Shown here in pieces: positions 1-8,258 of a stretch of DNA of 33,999 nt. The position numbers were made by a program, and so were the translations under genes. The stretch is from assembly GCF_001613225.1 (NCBI RefSeq), contig NZ_BDBY01000190.1, forward strand, positions 1 to 33,999. The letters are read 5' to 3'. The notes beneath the pieces were generated by a model. The model saw only the letters and a program-made list of their open reading frames with translations, was not told the origin of the DNA and did no database searches. This DNA comes from Nocardia pseudovaccinii NBRC 100343. GTDB taxonomy: Bacteria > Actinomycetota > Actinomycetes > Mycobacteriales > Mycobacteriaceae. The first letter of the stretch is position 1. Each line of letters starts with the position of its first letter.

Positions 1-80
1 AAACAATCGGTGCCGGCTTCGAGCTGATGCGCGGGGGCGAAGCCGTACGAGTGGTCGCGCGGGTCGGGGAGGCGTCGTGA
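1..80 (+). CDS. 3' end of an unidentified gene (partial)
   Basis: A reading frame open from the left edge encodes 25 or more residues ending in ARVGEAS and stops with TGA at 78-80. That TGA overlaps the GTG start of the next gene in a GTGA junction, the coupling seen repeatedly in this window, so the stub is probably the end of the first gene of the same operon. Too little remains to name a family. It could be another amino-acid or polyamine catabolic enzyme judging by its neighbours, but that is a guess. Confidence 0.45.
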   Translation, partial: TIGAGFELMRGGEAVRVVARVGEAS

Positions 81-835
81 AGCCGTTGATCGGGATAACG
101 GGGCGTCGGTTGCGGTACGGAGCGATCGACTCCGCTGACAAGCGTTTCGCCGATATCGTTTTCGACAGTGTAGTGGCCGATTACGCCCGGTGCGTAGCTG
201 CGGTGGGAGGCATCCCGGTTCATCTTCCGTTCGAAGCGGCGGAGTTGGATATCGCGCAGCGGTTGGATGCGCTCATTGTCACCGGGGGCGCCGATATCCA
301 CCCGTCGCATTGGGGCGGACCCGCGGTCGAACCCGAGAGCGACGACCCCTACGACTCTCCCGGCCGGATCGACAACGGCCGCGACAGATACGAATTGGCC
401 TTGGTCGAGGCATTCATACAGCGCGACGTGCCCGTGCTCGGAGTATGCCGAGGCCATCAGGTGATCAACGTGGCTCTCGGCGGCACCCTCGTGCACGACA
501 TCCCACCGTCCGAGATCGTCCACTACTCGACGCTTGCAGCACCGCACGCCGACCAGCATGCGATTGCCTGCCGTCCCGGAACGATCGTCCATTCGCTGTA
601 CGGACCACAGCGGGAGGTCAATTCATGGCATCACCAATCCGTTGATCACCCTGGCGACGGCTTGGTGGTCACTGCCACAGCACCAGATGGAGTAGTGGAG
701 GCGATCGAGCTGCCCGGGCGCGATGTGCTCGGTCTGCAGTGGCATCCCGAATGGGATCCGGACTCGGATCCGGTATTCGAATGGCTGGTCGCGCGATCCA
801 CCGTGAAGGCAAACAGCGCAAGGAGTTCTGCGTGA
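77..835 (+). CDS. Gamma-glutamyl-GABA hydrolase family class I glutamine amidotransferase (PuuD-like)
   Basis: A 252-residue cytosolic hydrolase of the peptidase C26 / class I glutamine amidotransferase superfamily. The nucleophile elbow GVCRGHQ puts Cys at 124, and the His-Glu pair lies in LQWHPE (H223, E225), so the catalytic triad is intact. Length fits the roughly 250-residue PuuD family, which cleaves gamma-glutamyl-GABA to glutamate and GABA in putrescine breakdown. The GTG start at 77 overlaps the previous stop, and the next gene starts at 832 within this gene's stop, so the three are translationally coupled. Pairing with an aldehyde dehydrogenase supports a gamma-glutamylated amine substrate. 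The exact substrate is inferred; no gamma-glutamylputrescine synthetase or oxidase is visible in the window. Confidence 0.88.
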   Translation: MKPLIGITGRRLRYGAIDSADKRFADIVFDSVVADYARCVAAVGGIPVHLPFEAAELDIAQRLDALIVTGGADIHPSHWGGPAVEPESDDPYDSPGRIDNGRDRYELALVEAFIQRDVPVLGVCRGHQVINVALGGTLVHDIPPSEIVHYSTLAAPHADQHAIACRPGTIVHSLYGPQREVNSWHHQSVDHPGDGLVVTATAPDGVVEAIELPGRDVLGLQWHPEWDPDSDPVFEWLVARSTVKANSARSSA

Positions 836-2334
836 CGAAACTGACGAACCTGGAGGCCGTAGAGGACCTCCGCCGGACGATAACCGTCCCTTCCGGCCTG
901 TACATCAACGGTGAGGTCCGAGAAGCGCAGTCCGGCAAGACAATCGATCTGCAAGCGCCCCGGGATGGGAGCGTGATAGGCGGCATTGCGGCCGCCGACG
1001 AAGCCGATGTGAACGACGCGGTCGCTGCCGCGCGTCTCGCGTTCAAGAGCGGAGTCTGGTCCCGGATCCAGCCGGTCGAGCGCGGACGGGTGATGCAGCG
1101 CTGGGCAGACCTGATCCACGCGCACCGCGATGAACTGGCGCTGCTCGTCGCACTCGAGATGGGAAAGCCCATCAGCCGAGCCCGCGACGTCGAACTTCGC
1201 ACCACCGCCAATACGATTCGGTGGTTCGGCGAGCTGTCGGACAAGCTGCTGGACGAGGCGCCGCGCGACCGGCCCGAGACACTCGCGCTCATAACCCGTG
1301 AGCCAGTCGGGGTTGTCGCTGCCATCACGCCCTGGAACTTCCCGCTCACGCTGGCCGCCTTCAAATTGGGCCCCGCCCTCGTGGCGGGCAACAGCGTGAT
1401 CGTGAAACCCGCCACGCAGGCGCCACTTTCGGTCCTGCGGCTGTGCGAGCTCGGCACCGACGCCGGTCTGCCCGCCGGTGTGCTTCAGGTGATCACCGGA
1501 AGCGGCGGCCTGGCCGGATCGGCTTTGGCGTCGCACCCAGGCGTCGATACCGTGACATTCACCGGGTCGACCGATGTCGGCAAGGAACTGCTGGCCTGCT
1601 CGAGCCGATCCAATGCCAAGCCGGTGTGGCTCGAACTCGGTGGAAAGTCTCCTAACATCATCTTCCCCGACGCCCCCGATCTCGACGAAGCGATCGATAT
1701 GGCTGTCTGGGCAATCACTTTCAACTCGGGGCAGATGTGCACGGCCGGATCCCGGCTGGTCGTACACCGCGATATCGCCGACAGCGTCGTCGACGGTGTG
1801 CTCGAACGACTCGATGGGCTTCGTCGTGGCGACCCGCTCGACCCGGACACCGAGTTCGGGCCCCTGTCGAGTGAGCGCCACCGGTCCGATGTGCTGAGTG
1901 AGATCAGAAAGGGCATCGAAGCGGGGACACGCCAGATCTACGGATCGGGCGAAGCACCGGATCGTCCCGGCTGGTACATCGAGCCCGCCGTATTCGTCGA
2001 TGTCGATCCCGACAGCCGACTCGCACAGCACGAGATCTTCGGACCAGTGCTGTCGGTGCTCACCTTCAAGGACGAAACCGAGGCACTGCAGATCGCCAAC
2101 AACTCCAGCTACGGACTGGGCTCGGCCGTCTGGACCGCAGACCTCGGGCGAGCCCACCGAGTGGCGCGCGAACTCGACGCCGGACTGGTGTGGGTCAACT
2201 GCTTCGAGGAAGGTGATTCCTCGGTGCCCTTCGGGGGGCGCAAGCTGTCCGGGCACGGGGTTGACCGCAGCATCCACGCTCTCGACAAATTCACAACCAT
2301 CAAGACCACCTGGATCGCCATGCCTTCCGCATAG
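832..2334 (+). CDS. NAD(P)+-dependent aldehyde dehydrogenase (PuuC-like)
   Basis: A 500-residue aldehyde dehydrogenase that oxidises an aldehyde to the carboxylate through a cysteine thioester. With the GTG start at 832, the general base is E268 in LELGGKSP and the nucleophile is C303 in NSGQMCTAG; cofactor-binding TPWNFPL and FTGSTDVG motifs are also present. I prefer this start to ATG 739 because AAGGAG lies about 7 bases upstream, it overlaps the previous stop as GTGA, and it gives a normal family length. Its place behind a PuuD-like hydrolase suggests oxidation of gamma-glutamyl-gamma-aminobutyraldehyde or a related amino-aldehyde. The general family is certain, the substrate inferred. 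A hairpin terminator follows. Confidence 0.93.
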   Translation: MTKLTNLEAVEDLRRTITVPSGLYINGEVREAQSGKTIDLQAPRDGSVIGGIAAADEADVNDAVAAARLAFKSGVWSRIQPVERGRVMQRWADLIHAHRDELALLVALEMGKPISRARDVELRTTANTIRWFGELSDKLLDEAPRDRPETLALITREPVGVVAAITPWNFPLTLAAFKLGPALVAGNSVIVKPATQAPLSVLRLCELGTDAGLPAGVLQVITGSGGLAGSALASHPGVDTVTFTGSTDVGKELLACSSRSNAKPVWLELGGKSPNIIFPDAPDLDEAIDMAVWAITFNSGQMCTAGSRLVVHRDIADSVVDGVLERLDGLRRGDPLDPDTEFGPLSSERHRSDVLSEIRKGIEAGTRQIYGSGEAPDRPGWYIEPAVFVDVDPDSRLAQHEIFGPVLSVLTFKDETEALQIANNSSYGLGSAVWTADLGRAHRVARELDAGLVWVNCFEEGDSSVPFGGRKLSGHGVDRSIHALDKFTTIKTTWIAMPSA

Positions 2335-2347
2335 CACCGACGCGACA

Positions 2348-2377
2348 GCCCGCGGCACGCACGAGCGAGCCGCGGGC
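2348..2377 (+). terminator. Hairpin terminator after the aldehyde dehydrogenase gene
   Basis: A perfect 9-bp stem, GCCCGCGGC (2348-2356) with GCCGCGGGC (2369-2377), and a 12-base loop, 14 bases after the stop codon. There is no clear T run, as is common for actinobacterial hairpin terminators. Confidence 0.6.
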
Positions 2378-2638
2378 AATTCCATGCAGTCGGTAGCGGC
2401 TGGCCGAGGGACGACAGTTTCGGTTTCCCAATAGGTTTCGAGAATGTCTTGCCTTCGGGCCGTGGTCGTGTCGTTGTTTCCTCGGGTAGGTTTTGCAGAT
2501 TGTGACGGTGGTTTCGCAGGTCCACAGTCCAGCTGTAACGGATTCGACGACCGTGGCCGTGTTACGTACACCTGGGTTCGTGGGCGCGCGCCTCGAAGAT
2601 TGTGGTCTGCGAGTTCGCGCGTCCGACCGAATGATGAG
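2378..2638. other. Gene-free spacer between convergent genes
   Basis: About 260 bases between the terminator and the 3' end of the minus-strand IclR gene. Short open frames cross it, but none has a convincing ribosome site or recognisable product. I see nothing functional here. Confidence 0.4.
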
Positions 2639-3427
2639 TTATGGACGTCGTGGAAGTTGGGTGCGGGCCATCATCTGGGTTGCCGATGCGCAAATCTGGC
2701 GAAGGCTAGTTTCGAGGCGGTGGGTTTCGAGGCGACCGGACGGTCCGGCAACGGATAGCGCGGCGAGGACTCGTCCTCGGTGGTCGAAGACGGGTGCGGC
2801 CAGACAGGACAGGCCGAGGCGGCTTTCCTGAGCGTCGTGGGCGATGCCGGTGCTGCGGATACCGGTCAGTTGGTCGGTCAGTCGGGCCGGGTCGACGATG
2901 GTGTGCGGTGTCAGCGCCGATAGTGGTGTGGTGAGTGCTTGTGCGGCAGTGTGGGAGTGGTAGGCGAGCAGGACCTTGCCGACCGCTGTGCAGTGCGCTG
3001 GGAGCCGTCCGCCGATCTTCGACGGAGCCGCGATGGTGCGATGACCGTAGAGCTTTGCGAGGTACACGACATCCGTGCCGTGCAATGCGCCCAGATGTAC
3101 TGTGTGGCGGGTCAATTCATAGAGGTCGGTGAGAAAGGGCAGAAGTAGGTCGCGGATCTGCTCGTGTTCAGGGGAACACACTGCCTGGCCCAACTGCTGC
3201 AGCCGTGCGCCGAGACGGTATCCGGTGCCGATGCGCTCGACGACACCGTTACGCTCGAGCATGCCGAGGACCCGGAATGCGGTGGATTTGCTGAGTTGCG
3301 CACGCCGGGCGAGTTCGCTGACGCCTATTCCGGTACCGGCGTGTTCGCCGAACGCAGCGAGCAGACTGATGGCCTTGTCTACCGCGGCGCGATCGTCTCG
3401 GACCGGTTCGGCAATGGACGTAGTCAT
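2639..3427 (-). CDS. IclR-family transcriptional regulator
   Basis: A 262-residue regulator. The N-terminal winged helix-turn-helix includes VSELARRAQLSKSTAFRVLGMLE, followed by an effector-binding domain with the family pattern AVGKVLLAYH and, near the end, LSCLAAPVFDHRG. The ATG at 3427 has AGAGGAA just upstream and gives a typical IclR length; the frame extends 85 residues further upstream but that part reads as non-coding. IclR proteins control hpp/mhp phenylpropionate genes in actinobacteria, so this one may regulate the aromatic cluster that begins about 1 kb away, or the amine genes beside it. It is transcribed divergently from the XRE-cupin gene, with a 20-bp palindrome between them. 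Its target is inferred. Confidence 0.9.
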   Translation of the reverse strand: MTTSIAEPVRDDRAAVDKAISLLAAFGEHAGTGIGVSELARRAQLSKSTAFRVLGMLERNGVVERIGTGYRLGARLQQLGQAVCSPEHEQIRDLLLPFLTDLYELTRHTVHLGALHGTDVVYLAKLYGHRTIAAPSKIGGRLPAHCTAVGKVLLAYHSHTAAQALTTPLSALTPHTIVDPARLTDQLTGIRSTGIAHDAQESRLGLSCLAAPVFDHRGRVLAALSVAGPSGRLETHRLETSLRQICASATQMMARTQLPRRP

Positions 3428-3510
3428 GCTGGCTTCCTCTGGCGCGGGATGTGTCAACTTCAGTAGCCGATTCGGCACTTCTATATGACAATGATGCAAG
3501 TCTGCCAGCT

Positions 3511-3530
3511 GTTCGTCAACAGTGACGAAC
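3511..3530. promoter_or_regulatory. Perfect palindromic operator candidate between divergent regulators
   Basis: GTTCGTCA-ACAG-TGACGAAC is an exact 8-bp inverted repeat with a 4-base spacer, lying 84 bases upstream of the IclR start and 124 upstream of the chosen XRE start. The size and symmetry suit a dimeric regulator. The IclR or the XRE-cupin protein is the obvious candidate to bind it. Confidence 0.55.
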
Positions 3531-3652
3531 TGTCTATTAAAAGTGACGGCCGCCGATTGCGCGGGCGGCCGAACGGCTTTCCTCGCCGTGACACGTGCAT
3601 CTCTGCGGTCGTTCGTCAACAATGACGGTATGTACATCAAAAGTGACGGCCG
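3511..3652. repeat. Pair of 42-bp imperfect direct repeats, 100 bp apart
   Basis: The block 3511-3552 recurs at 3611-3652 with 35 of 42 positions identical by eye. Both copies start GTTCGTCAAC and end AAAAGTGACGGCCG. The first copy carries the perfect palindrome. In the second copy only the left arm is exact and the right arm is degenerate (TGACGGTA). The second copy runs to the edge of the XRE gene and covers one of its possible start codons, as expected for an autorepressing site. Confidence 0.7.
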
Positions 3653-3653
3653 A

Positions 3654-4271
3654 ATGAATGAGAACGAGCTGGTCGCACGCAATGTCCGCCGCTACCGGCT
3701 GGAGCGGGCGATGTCGCTGGGCGAGTTGGCTCGCCGTTCTGGGTTGTCGAAGCAGACCCTGTCGAAGATCGAGCAGGGCGTCGGCAATCCGACCATCGAA
3801 ACGCTGTCGCAGCTCGGTGCGGCATTGGATGTGACCGCGCGTCGGTTGCTCACCGAATGGGGGACGCCGGTCTATGTGCAGCGAGCCGGGGACAGCGAAT
3901 GGGCCGAGTCCGCGAGCTGGTCCGAGCGCATGCTCGATGAGACTTATGGTTCCGGGTACGTGCGGACACTGGTGCTGCGGCTGGAGCGAACCGGCGCGGA
4001 ACCGAACGTGATCGAACCGCACGCCCCGGGCACCCTGCATCACATCTACGTGATCACCGGCAAACTCCGCACCGGGCCGCTCAACGACACCGTCGACCTC
4101 GCCGCAGGCGACTTCGTCCGTTTTCCGGGCGATATTCCACACCGGCATATGTGCTTGAGTGAGCGAGTGGTGGCCCATATGGTCACGACCATTCCTCAGG
4201 TCCGTCAGTTCGGCCCGACCGTGACACGGATGGCCAGTGGGTCGAGTGCGGTTGGCGGTTCGGATCACTGA
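3654..4271 (+). CDS. XRE-family regulator with C-terminal cupin domain
   Basis: A 205-residue regulator from ATG 3654. An HTH_3 domain occupies residues 6-66, with recognition region SGLSKQTLSKIEQGVGNPT, and a small-molecule-binding cupin spans about 90-185 (HAPGTLHHIYVITGKL, then AAGDFVRFPGDIPH). This layout is that of PuuR-type regulators, which fits the PuuD- and PuuC-like genes upstream. Starts at 3630 (8 residues longer) and 3522 are also possible. None has a good ribosome site. I prefer 3654 because the sequence just upstream is a copy of the non-coding 42-bp element. The ligand is unknown. Autoregulation through the repeats is inferred. Confidence 0.87.
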   Translation: MNENELVARNVRRYRLERAMSLGELARRSGLSKQTLSKIEQGVGNPTIETLSQLGAALDVTARRLLTEWGTPVYVQRAGDSEWAESASWSERMLDETYGSGYVRTLVLRLERTGAEPNVIEPHAPGTLHHIYVITGKLRTGPLNDTVDLAAGDFVRFPGDIPHRHMCLSERVVAHMVTTIPQVRQFGPTVTRMASGSSAVGGSDH

Positions 4272-4360
4272 CCGAGTGACGCATGCCGCCGCTGCTGGTC
4301 GGATCTACGAGGGGTGCCGTGGTCCAGGCATAATCTGGCGGTCCAGAGGCTCGCCCGCCC

Positions 4361-4378
4361 CCAGGCGGTGGCGCCTGG
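4361..4378. terminator. Short hairpin between convergent genes
   Basis: CCAGGC (4361-4366) pairs with GCCTGG (4373-4378) around a 6-base loop. It sits between the ends of the convergent XRE and GNAT-like genes and could stop transcription from either side. The stem is short, so support is modest. Confidence 0.4.
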
Positions 4379-4423
4379 ACGAACGTTCGCGCGTGACGGT
4401 GAGTGGGTTTCGATACAGTCGGC

Positions 4424-4885
4424 TCACGTGCCGGGGACGTGGTCGAGATCCATGTCGACGGCGGTGACCCAGGCGGGTTCGTTGACCATCAGGCTCAGTT
4501 CGGTATCGGGGAGGTCGACGTCGACGACGTGGCGGTACCCGGCGGCCTCGGCTGCGGCCCTGGCGTCGGGATCGTCAACGGCGGCGGCGTAAACGATACG
4601 GCGGCATTGGGGTTCGGCCGCGTGGATGGCGGTGGCGAGTGCGCTGAGGAGTTCCGAGAGCGATGGCCCCGGCAGAGTTGGGTCGATGCGTGCCTCGATG
4701 TCGTGGGTGTTGACCGGGTAGGCATTGCGCAGTCGGCCGGTGGCGCAGCGTTCGAGTTCGATGGTGGTCCCGCTGTGGTCAGCGGGTCGGAGTGCCTCGA
4801 GCAGAACCGATGTCCGGGACCGGGTTCGGGTTGTGGTGGTCCACGGCGTGGTGAGTTGTGGGATGGGGATCGGTGCGGCGGACAT
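4424..4885 (-). CDS. GNAT-like N-acetyltransferase-related protein
   Basis: A 153-residue protein with the late part of an acetyltransferase fold: the RRIVYAAAVDDPDARAAAEA stretch followed by AGYRHVVDVDLPDTELSLMV resembles the end of GNAT domains, where a final helix precedes the last strands. The classical Q/RxxGxG/A acetyl-CoA loop is not evident, so it may be a divergent or non-catalytic member. ATG 4885 begins one base after the stop of the acyl-CoA synthetase, so the two are almost certainly co-transcribed and this is the last gene of the minus operon. A role in the aromatic pathway is not known. Binding or modifying an acyl-CoA is a possibility. Confidence 0.6.
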   Translation of the reverse strand: MSAAPIPIPQLTTPWTTTTRTRSRTSVLLEALRPADHSGTTIELERCATGRLRNAYPVNTHDIEARIDPTLPGPSLSELLSALATAIHAAEPQCRRIVYAAAVDDPDARAAAEAAGYRHVVDVDLPDTELSLMVNEPAWVTAVDMDLDHVPGT

Positions 4886-4886
4886 G

Positions 4887-6476
4887 TCACGAGCCCTCGT
4901 TGAGCATGCGACGAATGGCGAGTTTGTCGAGTTTGCCGGAGGCGTTACGTGGCACGGCCTCGACGACTTGCAGCCGCCGGGGCAGTTTGTAGCGGGCGAG
5001 TTTACTCGCTGCGTATGTGCGGACCTCGTCGAGGGTGGGTTGGTCACCGTCGGCGAAAGCGGCTACGGCGATGACGGTTTCGCCCCACTCGTCGTCGGCG
5101 CCTCCCACGACGGCGATATCGATCAGGCCGGGTAGATCGGCGAGTGCGCGTTCGACTTCGGCGGGGTAGACGTTTTCGCCGCCGCTGATGATCATGTCTT
5201 TGAGTCGGTCGACGATGAACAGGTAGCCGTCGGTGTCGAGGTAGCCGATGTCGCCGGAGTGGAACCAGCCGTTGGCATCGAAGGCGGCTGCGGTGGCGTC
5301 TGGGTTGTTCCAGTAGCCGGGGGTGACGTTCGGGCCGCGGACTACGATCTCGCCGGGCACGCCTGGGTCGACCGGTGTGTTGGTGCCCGGTTCGACGATT
5401 CGAATTTCGGTGTAGGGCATGGGGATTCCGGCGGAGCCGAGTTTGGTGAGGGTGTGTTCGGCGGGTAGATGGGTGGCGAACGGGGCGGTTTCGGTCAGAC
5501 CCCACGCCTGCTGGAGGGTGATGCCGTGGGTGGCGTACTGCTCGATGAGTGATGGTGGCACCGGAGCACCGGCTACGACGATGCTGCGTAGTGCGGACAG
5601 GTCGGCGCCGAACAGGTCGGGAACCCGAGCGAGTGCGGCGAGCATGGCTGGTACCGCGAAGAACGAATTCACATGGTATTCGGTGAGATCCTGCAGGAAT
5701 TCGGCTGGTTCGAAGCCACGGCGCACGATGATGGTGCCGCCGCGCACGATAGTGCGCAGGGCTAGAGCGTTGAGTCCGCCGATGTGGAACAGGGGTGCGA
5801 CGGCGAGGGTGGTGTCGTTGCGGCGGGTGTCGAGGCGGGAGTCGACGTTGACGCCGTTCCACCAGATGTTGCCGTGGGTGAGGATGACGCCCTTGGGTAA
5901 TCCGGTGGTTCCCGAGGTGAACATGAGGATGGCCGGGTCGTCGAAGTGCCGTGGTACGAGGTCGGCCGTGGGCGCTGCGGTGGTGAGCAGTGGGCTCCAG
6001 GGCTTCCATCCGTCGGTCGATGGTGATGTGACCGGGGTCTGGGGATCGTCATCGACGAGCAGCAAGTGCCGTAGCGCGGTGCCGTCGCGGACGGTGTCCA
6101 CGCTCTGGCTGTGGCCGGGTTCGCACACGATGGTGCGGGCGCCGCTGTTGTGCAGGACCGCGCGCAGTTCCGGTCCGGCGAGACGGAAATTGATCGGCAC
6201 GAAGATCGCGCCGAGCCGGAATGCGGCGAGCATCGTGATCAGGAACGCCGGACTGTTCAGCCCGAGATAGGCGACCCGATCCCCCTCGCGCACACCGTGA
6301 TCGCCCAGTACTGCGGCCAGTCGAGCGGCGCGCTCGTTGAGCTGCGCGTAGGTGAGATCACCACCGGCGTAATAGATCACCACATCGGTGGGTCGTTGTC
6401 CGGCGTGTGCGTGGATCGCTGTCGCGGGGTTGATATCGACTGCGGCACCGGAATTCGCCGGATGTGGGGATGTCAT
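4887..6476 (-). CDS. Class I adenylate-forming acyl-CoA synthetase
   Basis: A 529-residue ATP-dependent acyl-CoA ligase of the FadD/aromatic acid type. The phosphate loop is TSGTTGLPKG (187-196). Further motifs are GLTETAP, GWFHSGDIGYLDTDGYL, DRLKDMIISGGENVYP, and the C-terminal lysine in NASGKLDK (K515), so both half-reactions should work. I chose ATG 6476 because GAGGAACC lies just upstream; ATG 6488 adds four residues and has no ribosome site. It is the seventh gene of the minus operon. It may activate a phenylpropenoid acid such as cinnamate, or an acid released by ring cleavage. Neither is required by the classical hca-mhp route, so its presence hints at a broader or altered substrate. 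Confidence 0.9.
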   Translation of the reverse strand: MTSPHPANSGAAVDINPATAIHAHAGQRPTDVVIYYAGGDLTYAQLNERAARLAAVLGDHGVREGDRVAYLGLNSPAFLITMLAAFRLGAIFVPINFRLAGPELRAVLHNSGARTIVCEPGHSQSVDTVRDGTALRHLLLVDDDPQTPVTSPSTDGWKPWSPLLTTAAPTADLVPRHFDDPAILMFTSGTTGLPKGVILTHGNIWWNGVNVDSRLDTRRNDTTLAVAPLFHIGGLNALALRTIVRGGTIIVRRGFEPAEFLQDLTEYHVNSFFAVPAMLAALARVPDLFGADLSALRSIVVAGAPVPPSLIEQYATHGITLQQAWGLTETAPFATHLPAEHTLTKLGSAGIPMPYTEIRIVEPGTNTPVDPGVPGEIVVRGPNVTPGYWNNPDATAAAFDANGWFHSGDIGYLDTDGYLFIVDRLKDMIISGGENVYPAEVERALADLPGLIDIAVVGGADDEWGETVIAVAAFADGDQPTLDEVRTYAASKLARYKLPRRLQVVEAVPRNASGKLDKLAIRRMLNEGS

Positions 6477-6520
6477 CAGGTTCCTCATGACTCGTCGTTG
6501 AGCTCTGTATGTGGCTGCGG

Positions 6521-7354
6521 TTATAGGTGATCGCCGCCCGCGGCGGTCGCGAAGCCGCGTACGCCGATGCCGCCGTCGACCGAAATCGCCTGTCCGGTAA
6601 TGGGTCCGCTCTGCTCCCGGGACGCGAGCAGGACATACGGGCCGGTGAAGTCGCGCGGGTCGGTGCTCGAGTCGTGCAGCGGAATCGGCGGCGGTGCGGC
6701 GTCGGGCTTCTTCTTCGCGAAGGAGGCTCCGAGTGAACGCTCCTGCAGGGCAAGTGATTCGGGGCCGCGTAGGTCGGTGTTCATGCCGCCGCAGGCGACT
6801 CCGTTGACACGTACTTTCGGGGCGAGTTCGTAGGCGAGTTCGCGCATCAGGCCGAGGCAGGCGTGTTTGCTCGCGGTGTAGACCGGGCCGCCGCCGTTGA
6901 CGTAGAAGGAGGCGTTGGACAGGGTCATGACGATGCTGCCGCGGGTTTTGACCAGTTCGCGCCAGGCGGCTTCGGCAGCGAGGAAGTAGCCCTTGACATT
7001 GATGGAGAACAGTTCGTCGAAGGTGTCGGAAAGCTCGGTGGCGCTGAGCCGGGTGAGTGGGCGCTGGTAGTCCCAGATACCGGCATTGGCGACGAGAGTG
7101 TCGAGTTTGCCGAAACGGTCGACGGTTTCGGCGACGGCGGCATGCAGACCATCGGAGTCACGAACATCGGCCTCAACGGCATGCATGCGATCAGGGGCGG
7201 GGGAGTTCTCCACGACCTCTTTCAGCCGGTCCAGACCGCGTCCGAGGATGGTCACCGAAGCGCCTTCGGTGACGAAGCGTTCGGCGACTGCGCGTCCGAT
7301 GCCGGATCCGCCGCCGGTGACGAGGGCGGAGTAGCCCTCGAGCCAGCCGGTCAC
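6521..7354 (-). CDS. cis-Dihydrodiol dehydrogenase, SDR family (BphB/HcaB-like)
   Basis: A 277-residue NAD+-dependent short-chain dehydrogenase that rearomatises the cis-dihydrodiol made by the ring-hydroxylating dioxygenase to a catechol. It has the cofactor loop TGGGSGIG (13-20), NAG at 90-92, and the catalytic set S146, Y159, K163 (YTASK). The signatures NAGIWDY, GGMNTDLRG and HDSSTDPRDFTGPYV are typical of the BphB/HcaB branch. The GTG start at 7354 overlaps the hydrolase stop as GTGA; a longer frame to 7519 only shadows the hydrolase gene. It is co-transcribed with the dioxygenase subunits, which fixes its job as the second pathway step. Confidence 0.92.
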   Translation of the reverse strand: MTGWLEGYSALVTGGGSGIGRAVAERFVTEGASVTILGRGLDRLKEVVENSPAPDRMHAVEADVRDSDGLHAAVAETVDRFGKLDTLVANAGIWDYQRPLTRLSATELSDTFDELFSINVKGYFLAAEAAWRELVKTRGSIVMTLSNASFYVNGGGPVYTASKHACLGLMRELAYELAPKVRVNGVACGGMNTDLRGPESLALQERSLGASFAKKKPDAAPPPIPLHDSSTDPRDFTGPYVLLASREQSGPITGQAISVDGGIGVRGFATAAGGDHL

Positions 7355-8241
7355 GAGAGCCCCGCCAGGAAATCGCGTACCAGGCGCTCGAATTCGCGTG
7401 CGCGCTCGAGCTGCACCCAGTGTCCGCAGTTGCCGAAGATATGCATCTGGACGTTGCGGATGTTTTTCAGCAGGATCTGGGCGCCGTCGAGGGTGATGGT
7501 GCGGTCGTCGCGGCCCCACAGCAGCAGGGTCGGGGCCTTGATTTTGTGCAGGTCGCGCCAGAGCGGGTCCATGCCGTGGCGTTTGGCGAAGGCGGCGTTG
7601 TAGCGGTGGTAGAACTCGATGTGGCTTTCGTCCAGGGAGGCCTCGTAGCGGGCCTTGACGACGTCCTCGCCGAATTGCTTGTGGTCGAAGACCATGGTGC
7701 GGATGAAGTTGGCCATCTTCTTCTCGGTGGGCCCGCCGCTGTTGTAGTAGCGGAACATTTCCTTCTGCCCCTCGGTGGGGGTGGGGCCGAAGGGTAGCCA
7801 GCCGCCGCCGGGTGCCATGAGGACCAGGCCGGAGATGCGTTCGGGTTGGGTCTGGGCCATGGCGAGTGCGGCCGCGCCGCCGAGGCTGTTGCCGAGCAGG
7901 TGGAAGCGGTCGATACCGAGGGCGTCGAGTGTCTGGTAGAGGGCGTCGACGGTGATCTGGGTGATCGAGCGGGCATCGAGGTCGGCGTCGGTCGGTCGGT
8001 AGCTGCCGCCGAATCCGGGCTGGTCGGGCAGGATCACCCGGAATCGCTGGGTGAGTGCGGGCAGGTTCTGGTGGTAGTTGCTGACACCGGACGCGCCGGG
8101 ACCACCACCGTGCAGCATGACCAGCACGGGGCCGGTACCAGCCTCGGCCACAGTAATCGGGCCAAGTGTGGTGTCGACGGTGCGCTGAGTGAGCTGAATA
8201 TTGTGCTGTTGTAGAGCGAGATAGAACGCGGTGACGGACAC
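7351..8241 (-). CDS. Meta-cleavage-product hydrolase (MhpC/BphD-like)
   Basis: A 296-residue alpha/beta hydrolase that splits the C-C bond of the ring-fission product. The oxyanion region HGGGPGASGVSNY, nucleophile S119 in GNSLGGAAA, the acid in WGRDDRT (D245 or D246) and H274 in GNCGHWVQ match MhpC, BphD and HsaD. GTG 8241 has GAGGGGA upstream. Given the MhpB-type dioxygenase in the opposite operon, the likely substrate is 2-hydroxy-6-oxononadienedioate, giving 2-hydroxypentadienoate plus succinate (fumarate if the side chain is unsaturated). The gene lies between the beta subunit and the dihydrodiol dehydrogenase. A second hydrolase at 13803-14591 is of a different subfamily. Confidence 0.92.
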   Translation of the reverse strand: MSVTAFYLALQQHNIQLTQRTVDTTLGPITVAEAGTGPVLVMLHGGGPGASGVSNYHQNLPALTQRFRVILPDQPGFGGSYRPTDADLDARSITQITVDALYQTLDALGIDRFHLLGNSLGGAAALAMAQTQPERISGLVLMAPGGGWLPFGPTPTEGQKEMFRYYNSGGPTEKKMANFIRTMVFDHKQFGEDVVKARYEASLDESHIEFYHRYNAAFAKRHGMDPLWRDLHKIKAPTLLLWGRDDRTITLDGAQILLKNIRNVQMHIFGNCGHWVQLERAREFERLVRDFLAGLS

Positions 8242-8258
8242 TGTGTGGTCCCCTCGGG

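Noticed and set aside
646..2571. 641-codon open frame on the minus strand
   Set aside because: It lies opposite the aldehyde dehydrogenase gene, whose motifs are complete; the frame is an antisense shadow caused by GC-rich third positions and has no recognisable domain.
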